Part shown: piece by piece, positions 28,970-37,099 of the stretch | Layout: every line of letters starts with the position of its first letter | Position numbering within the stretch: position 1 is the first letter of the stretch | Program-made: the position numbers and the translations under genes | Notes under the pieces: model-generated | Told to the model about the DNA's origin: nothing | The model's input: only the letters and a program-made list of their open reading frames with translations | Databases searched by the model: none | NCBI GenBank assembly: GCA_001604275.1 | Contig: LVBD01000037.1 | Location: 40,969-104,968, forward strand | DNA: 64,000 bases | From: Spirochaetales bacterium Spiro_02 | Lineage (GTDB): Bacteria > Spirochaetota > Spirochaetia > Sphaerochaetales > Sphaerochaetaceae | Reading direction: 5' to 3'

Positions 28970-30282
28970 TCGATAATACTCCTCTGGATCGCATATTCTA
29001 GGTCGAGCAATGCTGACAAATACGTATATTGCTCGCTAAGTTTTCCCAATTTCGCTTGGTCGAGCTGCATCTGCGCATCCCTGACGTCAAGCAATTCCGT
29101 CGCACCATACCGATATGACTGTTCAGTCAAATCATAGACCTTCCGAGCCAACTCGATGCTCCTATCGCTATTTTCTATGGCCAGCCGGGACTGCTCGAGC
29201 GACGCAATCAGATTGAGGATTTCGACTGTCGCATTCTGCCGTAGCACGTATCCGCTCAGCGCTAGCTTCGAGATGTTCTCCCGCACATCCTGCAAGCCTT
29301 GCCGCGCACTGGAAGCCGGGAGGAAGTTCGTCAGATTCATGGCGACCGTCACACTCACGCCTCCGTTGTCCGAATAGTTTTTCACTGTCGGGGCGATGGT
29401 TCCGCCCCAATCCTTGGAAACGTCCATGACCACAGGCTGATACGAGGCGCTCAGCGAGAGCGTCGGAACGTTGATCTGCTGTCGCAGCGCCTTCTCCTGC
29501 ACCTTGAGGACCTCCGCCTGTTTGGCGAGCGAGGAAATGTCGAACCGGCCATCCAACGAAGACAGGAGGGAGGCGGAATCGATCTCGAAGAAATCCGTGC
29601 TGATGTCGCCGTCCAACGAATATGTTTCGTCGACCGGCATCCCGAGCAGCATTGCGAACGTGCGTTTCTGCTGAAGGAACGCCTGTTCCTGTTTCAAAAG
29701 GGATGCTACTGCGTTGTCGTAGATGGTCCGAGCCTGCAGGACCGTCAGTTCGGGTACGTAGCCTGCCTGAAAATTCTCCTGCGCCTGATCCAAACGGGCC
29801 TTGGTCATGTCCAGGGACTCGCGCTGCAGGTCAATGCTCATCTGCTGCAGAAGAAGTCCGTAGAACATCTTCCTTACGTCGCGTATCGTCTGCTGCCGCT
29901 GCTGCTCGTAGGAGATCATTCCAGCCTCATACTGCTTATGGGAGAGTTCGATGTTGGTGATCAACGCAGGATTGAAATTCCACGATGCGGAAATACCTCC
30001 GACGAACGAAACATACGGATTTTGATACAGGCCGGACAACGAAGCGGGTACCGCGTTGTTCCTGTTGAGGGTCGCGGTGGCCTGGACCGTGGGAAGCAGG
30101 CCGTTCCACCCGTATCTGTCGGACCTCGCCTGCATCGCCAGGTCGGTGGCGGCTAGCTCAAGGCTACCACTGTTTTCCAGAGCATATGCCACTGCCTGAT
30201 GCTCCGTCAGGGTCGATGCCCATCCGGGAACAACGGCACAGGACATCGCCAGCACGGCGACAACCTGTCTCAATAGTCTCAT
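28966..30282 (-). CDS. TolC-family outer-membrane channel of the RND pump
   Basis: A 438-residue outer-membrane efflux protein with signal peptide (MRLLRQVVAVLAMSCAVVPGWA) and two similar halves of long alpha-helical coiled coil with strand insertions. The start at 30282 follows TTGGAGA by seven bases; the 29-residue longer frame has no site. It lies 91 bases downstream of the TetR gene and overlaps the adaptor gene by four bases. It shows only distant similarity to the other TolC-family gene at 13.3-14.8 kb. Confidence 0.88.
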   Translation of the reverse strand: MRLLRQVVAVLAMSCAVVPGWASTLTEHQAVAYALENSGSLELAATDLAMQARSDRYGWNGLLPTVQATATLNRNNAVPASLSGLYQNPYVSFVGGISASWNFNPALITNIELSHKQYEAGMISYEQQRQQTIRDVRKMFYGLLLQQMSIDLQRESLDMTKARLDQAQENFQAGYVPELTVLQARTIYDNAVASLLKQEQAFLQQKRTFAMLLGMPVDETYSLDGDISTDFFEIDSASLLSSLDGRFDISSLAKQAEVLKVQEKALRQQINVPTLSLSASYQPVVMDVSKDWGGTIAPTVKNYSDNGGVSVTVAMNLTNFLPASSARQGLQDVRENISKLALSGYVLRQNATVEILNLIASLEQSRLAIENSDRSIELARKVYDLTEQSYRYGATELLDVRDAQMQLDQAKLGKLSEQYTYLSALLDLEYAIQRSIIE

Positions 30283-30373
30283 GATAATTCTCCAAATGAT
30301 TCGCGAACCGGAGCGCTCCCAGTCGCGTAGGATTGCGATTCCATTCCGGAAACGATATATTTCGTCCAAGTGT

Positions 30374-31567
30374 TCAGCGTTCCATCCGACGAACTCCTTC
30401 CAGACCGCCGCATATCAGACGGTAGAGCGACCTGACCGAATCGACCGTCAAGGTCGATTCCGGCAGAATCTGCCTTACGAAGAAATGTCGGAACGGAAGA
30501 AACAAGATCCACCGGGATATGAGTTCTGGATCAATCGACCGTCTCCCGCAGCACGCCCGGAACTCCTGATAGTAATTTTCCAGTCGCCGATTAGGGACGG
30601 GATGGAAATCGAAACGCTCGAAGTCCTCCCCTCCACAATCAAGGTTTCCGTTCATGCTGATCCAGCAGATGATGTAGTCCGACAACGGAATTGATCGAGA
30701 ACTGTACGAAGCGGATGTCGAGAGCATCAGGTAGACCGCTTCGGACAGGGAATCGGCCGCCGCGAGCCGACTGGACAACGCCCGGCTGTAATTGAGGAAC
30801 TCCTTGATCACCGTCTGCCTGATCATCTCATCCTTGCTCTCGTACGTTGCATAGATGGTGCTGTTGGCAAGCCCGAGTTCGTCGGCCACGCGCTCGACGG
30901 AGATTCCGAACGGTCCGAACCGATCCATCACACGGCCGAGCGCGAGAAAGAACCGATCCTGGGTCGTTTCCTGTCCGGTTACACGGGCTATCTCGTCCAG
31001 TTCATCCATCCTGCTCAGGGGAATGTCAGAGAAACAGGAAAACCCTGATTCGACAAGACGGGATACCGCGGACGCATATCTGCCGATCAGTTCCTCATCG
31101 CCATCGTAGGAGCATACCATCTGTCGAAGAAAGAAGCACATGGTCGAGACATCGAAACGATCCTCGACCAAGGATAAATCCCTTTCAAGTTTCAGGACAT
31201 CGAGCATCATCGAGGAAACCGTACCATGCTGCCCGTTGAACGTCATTTGCAGCAAATACGGAAGCAGTTCAGGACGTTCGCTAAAGAAATGAGCCAGTAT
31301 CACGAACGCTTCCGTCTTGGATCCGACGTTCGGTTCCGCCGTCATGTCGGTGGACGACAGTCTCCGCTTAAGCTCGGACAACTGGCCGACTACCTGCCTA
31401 TCGAGCTCGTCAAAAAGTTCCTGCTTGTTCTTGAAATGACGAAAGATCGCCGTCTTGGAAATTCCCACCCGAGCGGCGATCGTCGATAGGGAGATATCCT
31501 CGAACCTCAGGACGCCAAACGCGGAGAGGGTTTCATGCAATATTCGTTCTTTCGTATTCCGTGGCAC
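30374..31567 (-). CDS. Tandem-domain TetR/AcrR-family transcriptional regulator
   Basis: A 397-residue protein holding two complete TetR-type DNA-binding regions. The first (about 5-50) contains SLSTIAARVGISKTAIFRHFKNKQELFDE, and the second (about 205-250) contains SVERVADELGLANSTIYATYESKDEMI. Ordinary TetR proteins are about 200 residues, so this is a head-to-tail double copy, possibly a covalent pseudo-dimer. The start is GTG at 31567 with AAGGA seven bases upstream; a longer frame reaching 31639 would run over the promoter and operator. It is first in the RND operon and is the likely local repressor. Confidence 0.85.
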   Translation of the reverse strand: MPRNTKERILHETLSAFGVLRFEDISLSTIAARVGISKTAIFRHFKNKQELFDELDRQVVGQLSELKRRLSSTDMTAEPNVGSKTEAFVILAHFFSERPELLPYLLQMTFNGQHGTVSSMMLDVLKLERDLSLVEDRFDVSTMCFFLRQMVCSYDGDEELIGRYASAVSRLVESGFSCFSDIPLSRMDELDEIARVTGQETTQDRFFLALGRVMDRFGPFGISVERVADELGLANSTIYATYESKDEMIRQTVIKEFLNYSRALSSRLAAADSLSEAVYLMLSTSASYSSRSIPLSDYIICWISMNGNLDCGGEDFERFDFHPVPNRRLENYYQEFRACCGRRSIDPELISRWILFLPFRHFFVRQILPESTLTVDSVRSLYRLICGGLEGVRRMER

Positions 31568-31583
31568 AGCGGATTCCTTGTTT

Positions 31584-31603
31584 GTTACCGAATTTTCGGT
31601 AAC
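31584..31603. promoter_or_regulatory. 20-bp palindromic operator of the tandem TetR
   Basis: GTTACCGAATTTTCGGTAAC has 9-base inverted arms around TT. It lies between the -10 hexamer and the GTG start of the TetR gene, covering the expected transcription start. Size and position are typical of TetR-family operators, so autorepression of the whole efflux operon is the likely function. Confidence 0.75.
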
Positions 31604-31604
31604 A

Positions 31605-31633
31605 AAGTACACAGAAAACACACAGTCTGTCAA
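31605..31633 (-). promoter_or_regulatory. Promoter of the TetR-RND operon
   Basis: Minus-strand TTGACA (31628-31633) and GTACTT (31605-31610) are separated by 17 bases. The -35 is perfect and the -10 weak. The 20-bp palindrome begins two bases downstream of the -10. Confidence 0.65.
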
Positions 31634-31655
31634 TACCACATCGAAAAATTACCGA

Positions 31656-32417
31656 TCACCACATAGGAACGACGACTTCGGACAGCACGTCGATCAGAAG
31701 TTGATAGTCACCATCGATCGCGGAAATATCGGCTTCGAGCATCCTGTCAGGATCAACTTTGTACCATTCGATGTCGTAGCCCGCGTTCATAGCAAGCTGA
31801 TAGAAGAACAATCGCGCCGCCCGGCCGTTGCCGTCCCGAAACGGATGCAACGCCTCCACTTCCCCCATATAGAACGCGAAGTCATTGATGAAATCGTCGC
31901 GTCCCAGATTCTTCAGGTATCGATCGTTGCGCAACCTGTCAAAAATCTCGAGGGCCATGTCCTCGATGTATTCAGGCTGGCAGAACACCGTCCGTTTCGC
32001 CGCAGCGACTTCTCGTATCTGTCCGCTGCTCGGATATACGTCGCCGAACAGCCGTTCATGGATAGCTTTCAGTTGATCGAAATCGAATTTCATATCGATG
32101 GAATCAAGCAGCACTTCGGCGGTCCTGATATTGACGAACCGCGCTTCCACCGTCCGAAGCAGATCCCGATCCTTGATATTGAAGAAGTTTGTCAGACACC
32201 CGGTACCGGGATAGACATCCCCTTCATGTTCCGTGGGGACATATTCCGAGGGAAGATGCAGTTCTTCGACCAGCGCCTCCACGGCATCGTCGGCGGTGCG
32301 TTCATCATCCAGCACTTCGCGAAGGATGCTTTCTTCGGGTTCCTCCAACGAGAACCCCTCCACTTCCTGATTGAACCTGATGTAGTCGATGCAGGCCTGC
32401 ATCCGGCTTGATTTCAT
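31656..32417 (-). CDS. Fic-family protein with fused VbhA-like inhibitory domain
   Basis: A 253-residue protein. The catalytic Fic motif is complete, HPFRDGNGRAAR with H191, so AMP or another nucleotide transfer to a target hydroxyl is expected. The N-terminal 55 residues resemble the VbhA antitoxin (NQEVEGFSLEEPEES followed by a helical ERTADDAVEALVEEL). The inhibitory motif, normally (S/T)xxxE(G/N), reads N16-QEV-E20-G21, with Asn in place of Ser/Thr. The start at 32417 is preceded by GGTGA that overlaps the stop of the MazG-like gene; an upstream ATG at 32441 is possible. Target is unknown. Confidence 0.85.
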   Translation of the reverse strand: MKSSRMQACIDYIRFNQEVEGFSLEEPEESILREVLDDERTADDAVEALVEELHLPSEYVPTEHEGDVYPGTGCLTNFFNIKDRDLLRTVEARFVNIRTAEVLLDSIDMKFDFDQLKAIHERLFGDVYPSSGQIREVAAAKRTVFCQPEYIEDMALEIFDRLRNDRYLKNLGRDDFINDFAFYMGEVEALHPFRDGNGRAARLFFYQLAMNAGYDIEWYKVDPDRMLEADISAIDGDYQLLIDVLSEVVVPMW

Positions 32418-32424
32418 TGCGCGG

Positions 32425-32778
32425 TCACCGTCCTTTTCCATGGGCCGGATGCAGTTCGTATTTGTCGCGGCACCGTGCGACGGAACGCGCAGGATATTTC
32501 TCCGCCGTCTTGCTCAGCTTCTCAGCGACGATCGTATCCAGATCCAACCCCACGAGATCAGCGAACTGGACGGCATATATCAGGACATCGGCCAACTCAT
32601 CGGCCATCGCAGCCCTGTCGTGCTCGATAGCTTCGTCAGATCCGACCCATTGGAACAACTCCAGCAGTTCGGAAGCCTCCAAGGAAATGGATATGGCGAG
32701 ATCTTTCGCCGTGTGGAACCGACTCCAATTTCGTTCATCCCTGAACGACCTGATCGCATCCAGTGTCTCCTGTCTCAT
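32425..32778 (-). CDS. MazG-like nucleotide pyrophosphohydrolase
   Basis: A 117-residue all-alpha NTP pyrophosphatase of the single-domain MazG/dCTPase type. The magnesium-binding acidic helices are visible as EASELLELFQW and DELADVLIYAVQFAD. Such enzymes hydrolyse nucleoside triphosphates (often dCTP or oxidised nucleotides) to monophosphate and pyrophosphate. It ends eight bases before the Fic protein start, so the two are probably coexpressed. A joint role with Fic in nucleotide-based regulation or stress is only suggested by the arrangement. Confidence 0.85.
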   Translation of the reverse strand: MRQETLDAIRSFRDERNWSRFHTAKDLAISISLEASELLELFQWVGSDEAIEHDRAAMADELADVLIYAVQFADLVGLDLDTIVAEKLSKTAEKYPARSVARCRDKYELHPAHGKGR

Positions 32779-32833
32779 ACCGCCAATGATACCTGCACCG
32801 ACCGACAGTGGTCAAGGGAGAAATCCGGCCCCC

Positions 32834-33874
32834 TTATCCGCGGTCCGCCCCGAAACGCAGCCAAGCCACAGTATCCTGCAACGTACGGTAGAGATCGCGA
32901 GGATGATATCGCAGCGCCATCGTGGCCTTGTCATGGCTGTAGCGGTCGTTGCTGGAAAGCGTCTGCAGGGAATAGCGAGTATAGAGCGGGCGCCGCCGTC
33001 TCAGATGGGCGTACCGGGCAAGCAGCGGAGCGACGGCGGATACGATCCATATCGGCAATGTCGGAATCTTCCTTCCACCGCAGATGGACCGAAGCATCGC
33101 AAGAATATCCTTGACGGAATAGTGGCGGTTCGAAAGAATGAAACAATCGCCGGCGGAGCCTTTTTCCAAGGCGGCCAGACAGCCGTCAGCTACGTCCCGG
33201 ACATCGACGAAATCAAATCCGCCGTTGACTCCCGCCGGCAATCGGCCGGCTACATAGTCCCGGACCATCTGGACCAAATGATTGTGGGCGGGATCGTCCG
33301 GTCCGACGATGCCGGACGGATGGACCACGACTGCGTCGAGCCCTTCCCTGACAGCATCCAGGACGAGTTCCGTTGCTTCCGCCTTCGTCTTTGCATACAT
33401 ACCGGTCACGTCTTCAGGAGAAAAGTGCCTGCATTCTTCGATGACGCAAAACTCGTCGCGGATTGGAATCGCATGAACCGAGCTGACATACAACAGTCGC
33501 TGGACATGGTATTCACGGCACAACTCCACGATATTCCGCGTCCCTCCGACATTGACATCATGTATCGCATGATCCGCCGCGGAAGATATATCGACGATTC
33601 CGGCGGCATGGACCACCTTGACGCACATATCGCGGGTACCGCGGAACAACGGCCTGAGAGAATCCTTGTCTCGAATGTCCCCCACGACAGGAAGAAGCGG
33701 AGGGTTTCTCGTGCAGGCATCCACCTCCTGTCCAGGACGACAAGGAAGCGACTCTCCCGCAAGCAGCAAGGTCCTGACGGCCTGACCCGCTTCTCTGAGC
33801 TTTCTGACGATCGTACCGCCCAGATGTCCACAGGCTCCGGTCACGATATACAACGACATCTTCTCGACAGGCAT
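32834..33874 (-). CDS. Extended short-chain dehydrogenase/epimerase-like protein
   Basis: A 346-residue NAD(P)-dependent protein of the extended SDR family. It has the nucleotide motif TGACGHLGGTIV, the VHAAGIVD segment, the catalytic Ser in LLYVSSVHAI and the YxxxK pair in YAKTKAEATE. The sequence is closest in style to dihydroflavonol reductase/NAD-dependent epimerase proteins; the substrate cannot be named. The start follows GGAGGAGG by seven bases. An 18-base hairpin sits directly before that ribosome binding site. It is separated by 55 bases from the MazG-like gene downstream. Confidence 0.82.
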   Translation of the reverse strand: MPVEKMSLYIVTGACGHLGGTIVRKLREAGQAVRTLLLAGESLPCRPGQEVDACTRNPPLLPVVGDIRDKDSLRPLFRGTRDMCVKVVHAAGIVDISSAADHAIHDVNVGGTRNIVELCREYHVQRLLYVSSVHAIPIRDEFCVIEECRHFSPEDVTGMYAKTKAEATELVLDAVREGLDAVVVHPSGIVGPDDPAHNHLVQMVRDYVAGRLPAGVNGGFDFVDVRDVADGCLAALEKGSAGDCFILSNRHYSVKDILAMLRSICGGRKIPTLPIWIVSAVAPLLARYAHLRRRRPLYTRYSLQTLSSNDRYSHDKATMALRYHPRDLYRTLQDTVAWLRFGADRG

Positions 33875-33887
33875 ATTTTCGCCTCCT

Positions 33888-33905
33888 CCGGCTGCGGGAA
33901 GCCGG
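33888..33905 (-). promoter_or_regulatory. Leader hairpin abutting the ribosome binding site of the SDR gene
   Basis: In the mRNA sense CCGGCT, TCCCGC loop and AGCCGG form a 6-bp GC stem whose 3' side ends against the GGAGGAGG ribosome binding site. It could affect translation initiation, but no ligand domain is visible. Confidence 0.35.
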
Positions 33906-33934
33906 AATTATTACACACAGTGTTCAACAACTAT

Positions 33935-33963
33935 AGTGTAGGGCGAGACTCCCGAGAAGACAA
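33935..33963 (-). promoter_or_regulatory. Promoter of the SDR gene
   Basis: Minus-strand TTGTCT (33958-33963), a 17-base spacer and TACACT (33935-33940) form a reasonable vegetative promoter about 60 bases before the start codon. Confidence 0.55.
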
Positions 33964-34025
33964 TAGGCAAGCAAAGCAGCGAAAGTCGGACATCCGACAG
34001 ATTGCGGAAGAACTGTCCGATAGAA

Positions 34026-34066
34026 CAAAAACTGCCGCGCAAGTCTTCCGACCTTCGCGGCAGTTT
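34026..34066 (-). terminator. Rho-independent terminator after the FN3-linker outer-membrane protein gene
   Basis: AAACTGCCGCG and CGCGGCAGTTT (34029-34039 and 34056-34066) form an 11-bp stem with a 16-base loop, followed on the minus strand by TTTTTG. It lies 24 bases past the stop codon of the 34090-35247 gene. Confidence 0.85.
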
Positions 34067-34089
34067 CAATCACGAACCAGGATGTCAGT

Positions 34090-35247
34090 CTAGAAATGGA
34101 AGCCGAGGACCAGCCTTCCGTCCAGATACTGGCGGTAGTCCATGATGTAGTGGTATCTGGCGTTCAACCCGAGCGAGAACCAATCGTTCAGCATGTAGTC
34201 GAACTGCAATCCGCCGGCGAAGCCCCAGTCGATTCCGACCTTGCCCTGCGGATCGGCGGGCTTGATCGAAGGATAGGAGAAGTACATCTCCGCACCGGCT
34301 TCAAGGGCGAGAGCCGCCTTTTTGCCAAGGGCGATGTCCAGCTTCGGAAGCAGTCCGACTACGCCGACATGATGGTTCGCACTATCCTTCATCGTTGCGA
34401 TCGGATCGCTGAAGAAATCCTGTACGAACGCTTTCCAGCCGCCTTCGATCATCAGCGCATATCCAAGATCGATACGGGCGCCAAGTCCGAGACTGCGACT
34501 CAATCCATATATATTGTTGAACTTGAGGGAGATGGAAGCAGTCGGCGAAAGATCGGTCAGGCCCCTGGAATCGCCTGCAGGAAGCCATCTGTTTACCATT
34601 GCGCCGCCGGCCAGATCGATGCCGAACGAGAATGTGCTTGCGGAAGTCGCCGACTTCTTGGCAGGCTCGACGACGGCAGCCACAGGAGTTTCTTCGACCG
34701 GCTCTACGACGGGAAGCTCCTCTTGGTCAGGTTCGGCCACCGGCTGTCCTTCGATCGGTTCCGCGACAGCCAACGGTTCGGCGGCCGGCTGTTCTTCGAC
34801 CGGTTCCTGAACCACCTCGGCGGTCGGTTCGAAGGTTTCGGGTGCGGAAGCGGTCTCCTGCTCGGGGACGACGGACGCTTCAGATACCGCATCGGAAGCG
34901 GCGGGCGCCTCCTCCGGTTCCTGGGCGGGCTCGACTACCAGCGGTTCTACGACGGACACGGCGCTTGCGCTCCAGTTCTCGCCGTCATAGGATTGCTGCA
35001 GATACAAGGAATGGGAAACGGATCCCTCAAGTCCTTCCACGGTATAGCTCGTCACAGAGGTATCGACGACGGTCCATCCGGAAGGATCCTCGCCATCCAG
35101 TTGATACCGGAACGCCGTCACGTCAGGGTCGTCCATCAACCATTCCCAGGTAACGACGACGGGAGCCGCGAACAAAGCCGCCGGCAACAGGATCAGCAGG
35201 CCCATCAGAACCGCGATCAGTTTTCTCATACTGCTGTTCTTCATCAT
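34090..35247 (-). CDS. Outer-membrane protein with N-terminal Fn3-like domain and Pro/Glu/Val-rich linker
   Basis: A 385-residue secreted protein. A signal peptide (MRKLIAVLMGLLILLPAALFA) is followed by a fibronectin-type-III-like domain (about 29-100, TWEWLMDDPDVTAFRYQLDG and SVSHSLYLQQSYDGENWS), a 100-residue linker (about 100-200) made of EPVEE, AEPL and VVEP-type repeats, and a C-terminal beta-barrel-like domain ending VLGFHF. The start at 35247 follows AAGGAG by eight bases. The linker probably spans periplasm or peptidoglycan; whether the Fn3 part faces inward or outward cannot be told. Confidence 0.7.
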   Translation of the reverse strand: MMKNSSMRKLIAVLMGLLILLPAALFAAPVVVTWEWLMDDPDVTAFRYQLDGEDPSGWTVVDTSVTSYTVEGLEGSVSHSLYLQQSYDGENWSASAVSVVEPLVVEPAQEPEEAPAASDAVSEASVVPEQETASAPETFEPTAEVVQEPVEEQPAAEPLAVAEPIEGQPVAEPDQEELPVVEPVEETPVAAVVEPAKKSATSASTFSFGIDLAGGAMVNRWLPAGDSRGLTDLSPTASISLKFNNIYGLSRSLGLGARIDLGYALMIEGGWKAFVQDFFSDPIATMKDSANHHVGVVGLLPKLDIALGKKAALALEAGAEMYFSYPSIKPADPQGKVGIDWGFAGGLQFDYMLNDWFSLGLNARYHYIMDYRQYLDGRLVLGFHF

Positions 35248-35316
35248 AGTTTTTCTCCTTAAGCGACACAAAGCAAGTGACAATCGTATGAAGGTAGTCT
35301 CTATCGAATCAGTATC

Positions 35317-35346
35317 AGTATACAATAAGAAACTCCTACATGACAA
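35317..35346 (-). promoter_or_regulatory. Promoter of the Fn3-linker outer-membrane protein gene
   Basis: Minus-strand TTGTCA (35341-35346), an 18-base spacer and TATACT (35317-35322), with TG one base upstream of the -10 (TGTATACT). The leader is about 60 bases. Confidence 0.6.
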
Positions 35347-35481
35347 TGACAACAATCAAACTTTAGGTCGGTAACACGATTCCACACAAAAACATGTCAT
35401 CTGTCTGACACGAAAAATCGTCCGCCCCTTATCATGACGGACCTATCCATGATAGGCTATCAGCCGGAAAGGACGGCCTAT

Positions 35482-36060
35482 ATGAATGGAATGGAACGAA
35501 TCGCAGTGTTCTGCGGCTCTTCGCAAGGACATGACGAACGGTACGCCCAAGCGGCGAAAGCCATGGCGGTCGCCATGGCGGACCGAGGTGTCGGCCTTGT
35601 CTACGGCGGCGGCAATATCGGGCTGATGGGTTTGGTGGCCGAGACGCTCCATTCGAAGGGAGGTGCCGTCGTCGGTGTCATTCCCAGGAAACTGCACCTT
35701 CCGAAGATCTGCAACACGATCGTCCACGACGAATTGCTTGTCGTCGAAGGCATGCACGAACGAAAAGCGGAAATGTATCGAAGGGCGGATGGATTCGTCG
35801 CGCTGCCAGGCGGAATCGGGACCTTCGAAGAGATTCTGGAAATTTTCACATGGCAGCAGCTTCGGTACCATACGAAGCCTGTCGCCATCCTCAACACCGC
35901 CGGCTTCTACGATGGCTTGCTCGCATTCCTTCGACACAGTTGCGACGAAGGGTTCATCAAATCTGTCGTCATGGAGTCCCTGCTCGTAGACGACGACCCT
36001 GCGCGTCTGTTGCTACGGATGGAAACGCAGGTCGTAGCCTTGCCGGAAAAAATCATCTAG
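35482..36060 (+). CDS. LOG-family protein (nucleoside 5'-monophosphate phosphoribohydrolase)
   Basis: A 192-residue Rossmann-fold protein of the TIGR00730/LONELY GUY family. The diagnostic motif PGGIGTFEE and the upstream GGGNIGLMG loop are both present. Members cleave the N-glycosidic bond of nucleoside monophosphates, in plants activating cytokinins and in bacteria also acting on purine and pyrimidine nucleotides. The start at 35482 is preceded by AAAGGA at about eight bases; an upstream ATG at 35434 lacks a site. It is followed by the YitT gene at 57 bases. Confidence 0.88.
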   Translation: MNGMERIAVFCGSSQGHDERYAQAAKAMAVAMADRGVGLVYGGGNIGLMGLVAETLHSKGGAVVGVIPRKLHLPKICNTIVHDELLVVEGMHERKAEMYRRADGFVALPGGIGTFEEILEIFTWQQLRYHTKPVAILNTAGFYDGLLAFLRHSCDEGFIKSVVMESLLVDDDPARLLLRMETQVVALPEKII

Positions 36061-36117
36061 CGGAGATTGCAGGGCCTTCATGTGGCCTATCAGCGGATGT
36101 TGCGATATACTGGAGTA

Positions 36118-37080
36118 ATGAAATCTCCACGGCAGAAGTTCATTGAGTATCTGTACATCGCGGTCGGCTCATTCATTACCGCTTTCGGGGTCGCGGTCTT
36201 CGCGAACCCTGCGAAAATCGCCAGCGGAGGAGTCAGCGGCATCGCGACGATTCTCTTTCATACATTCGGCTGGGATCCTGGTCTGACGATCCTCATCCAG
36301 AGCGTTCCGTTGTTCTTTGTCGGCATGAAGATCTTCGGCGCTCAATACGGCGTCAAATCCTTATTGGGAACCGTGTTGCTGTCCGTCTTCACCAGCGGGA
36401 TATGCATGGTCCTGGGGTATGATGGAATCCTCGACTACACGCATCCTATGAGCGTGCTGCTGTCGGCTCTGTTCGGAGGCGTCGTCATGGGAGGCGGCAT
36501 CGGATTGGTGATGAAAAGCGGCTCGAACACCGGCGGAACGGATATCATCGCGCAAATCATCGCTCGCTATACAAGACTGACGCTCGGTACGTCGCTGTTT
36601 CTCGTCGATGGGATCATCATCCTGATATCCGCGTTCACATTCGGCATCGAAAGCGCATTATACGCCATCATTACCGTCTACATCACCGGCGTCGTCGTTG
36701 ACAAGGTCGTGCTGTCGATGGGAACCCGCTATGCGAAGACAGTATATATCATCAGTCAGAACAGGGAACAGATCAGTAGGGCGATCATGGAGGAACTCGG
36801 CCACGGAGGAACGCTGCTCCATGCCACAGGAATGTATACAGGCAGCGACAGGACAGTCATCATGACCGTCGTACCGAACCAGAAGATCGCGCGTCTGACG
36901 AACATCGTCCATGACATAGACGACAAGGCGTTCATGATCGTCCAGGAAGCCTACCAGGTGCTAGGCGAAGGCTTTACGCCGATTGCGAAAGCGGCCCTCG
37001 CCGCGCAGTCCGATGTCACGCAGATACTCAAGCAGAGAATGCCGACGTCGGACCAAAGAAGCCCGGACGTCCAGCATTGA
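36118..37080 (+). CDS. YitT-family membrane protein
   Basis: A 320-residue protein with about five or six membrane helices in the N-terminal 190 residues (SFITAFGVAVFANP, GGVVMGGGIGLVMKSGSNTGGTDIIAQII) and a C-terminal soluble DUF2179 domain (TVYIISQNREQISRAIMEELGHGGTLL). The family is widespread, with no firm biochemical function. A TATACT element at 36106-36111 lies only seven bases before the ATG, so the mRNA could be nearly leaderless; GGAG at 36112-36115 is very close to the start. Alternative upstream in-frame starts have no ribosome binding site. Confidence 0.82.
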   Translation: MKSPRQKFIEYLYIAVGSFITAFGVAVFANPAKIASGGVSGIATILFHTFGWDPGLTILIQSVPLFFVGMKIFGAQYGVKSLLGTVLLSVFTSGICMVLGYDGILDYTHPMSVLLSALFGGVVMGGGIGLVMKSGSNTGGTDIIAQIIARYTRLTLGTSLFLVDGIIILISAFTFGIESALYAIITVYITGVVVDKVVLSMGTRYAKTVYIISQNREQISRAIMEELGHGGTLLHATGMYTGSDRTVIMTVVPNQKIARLTNIVHDIDDKAFMIVQEAYQVLGEGFTPIAKAALAAQSDVTQILKQRMPTSDQRSPDVQH

Positions 37081-37099
37081 CGAGTCGATTGAAGGCGGT

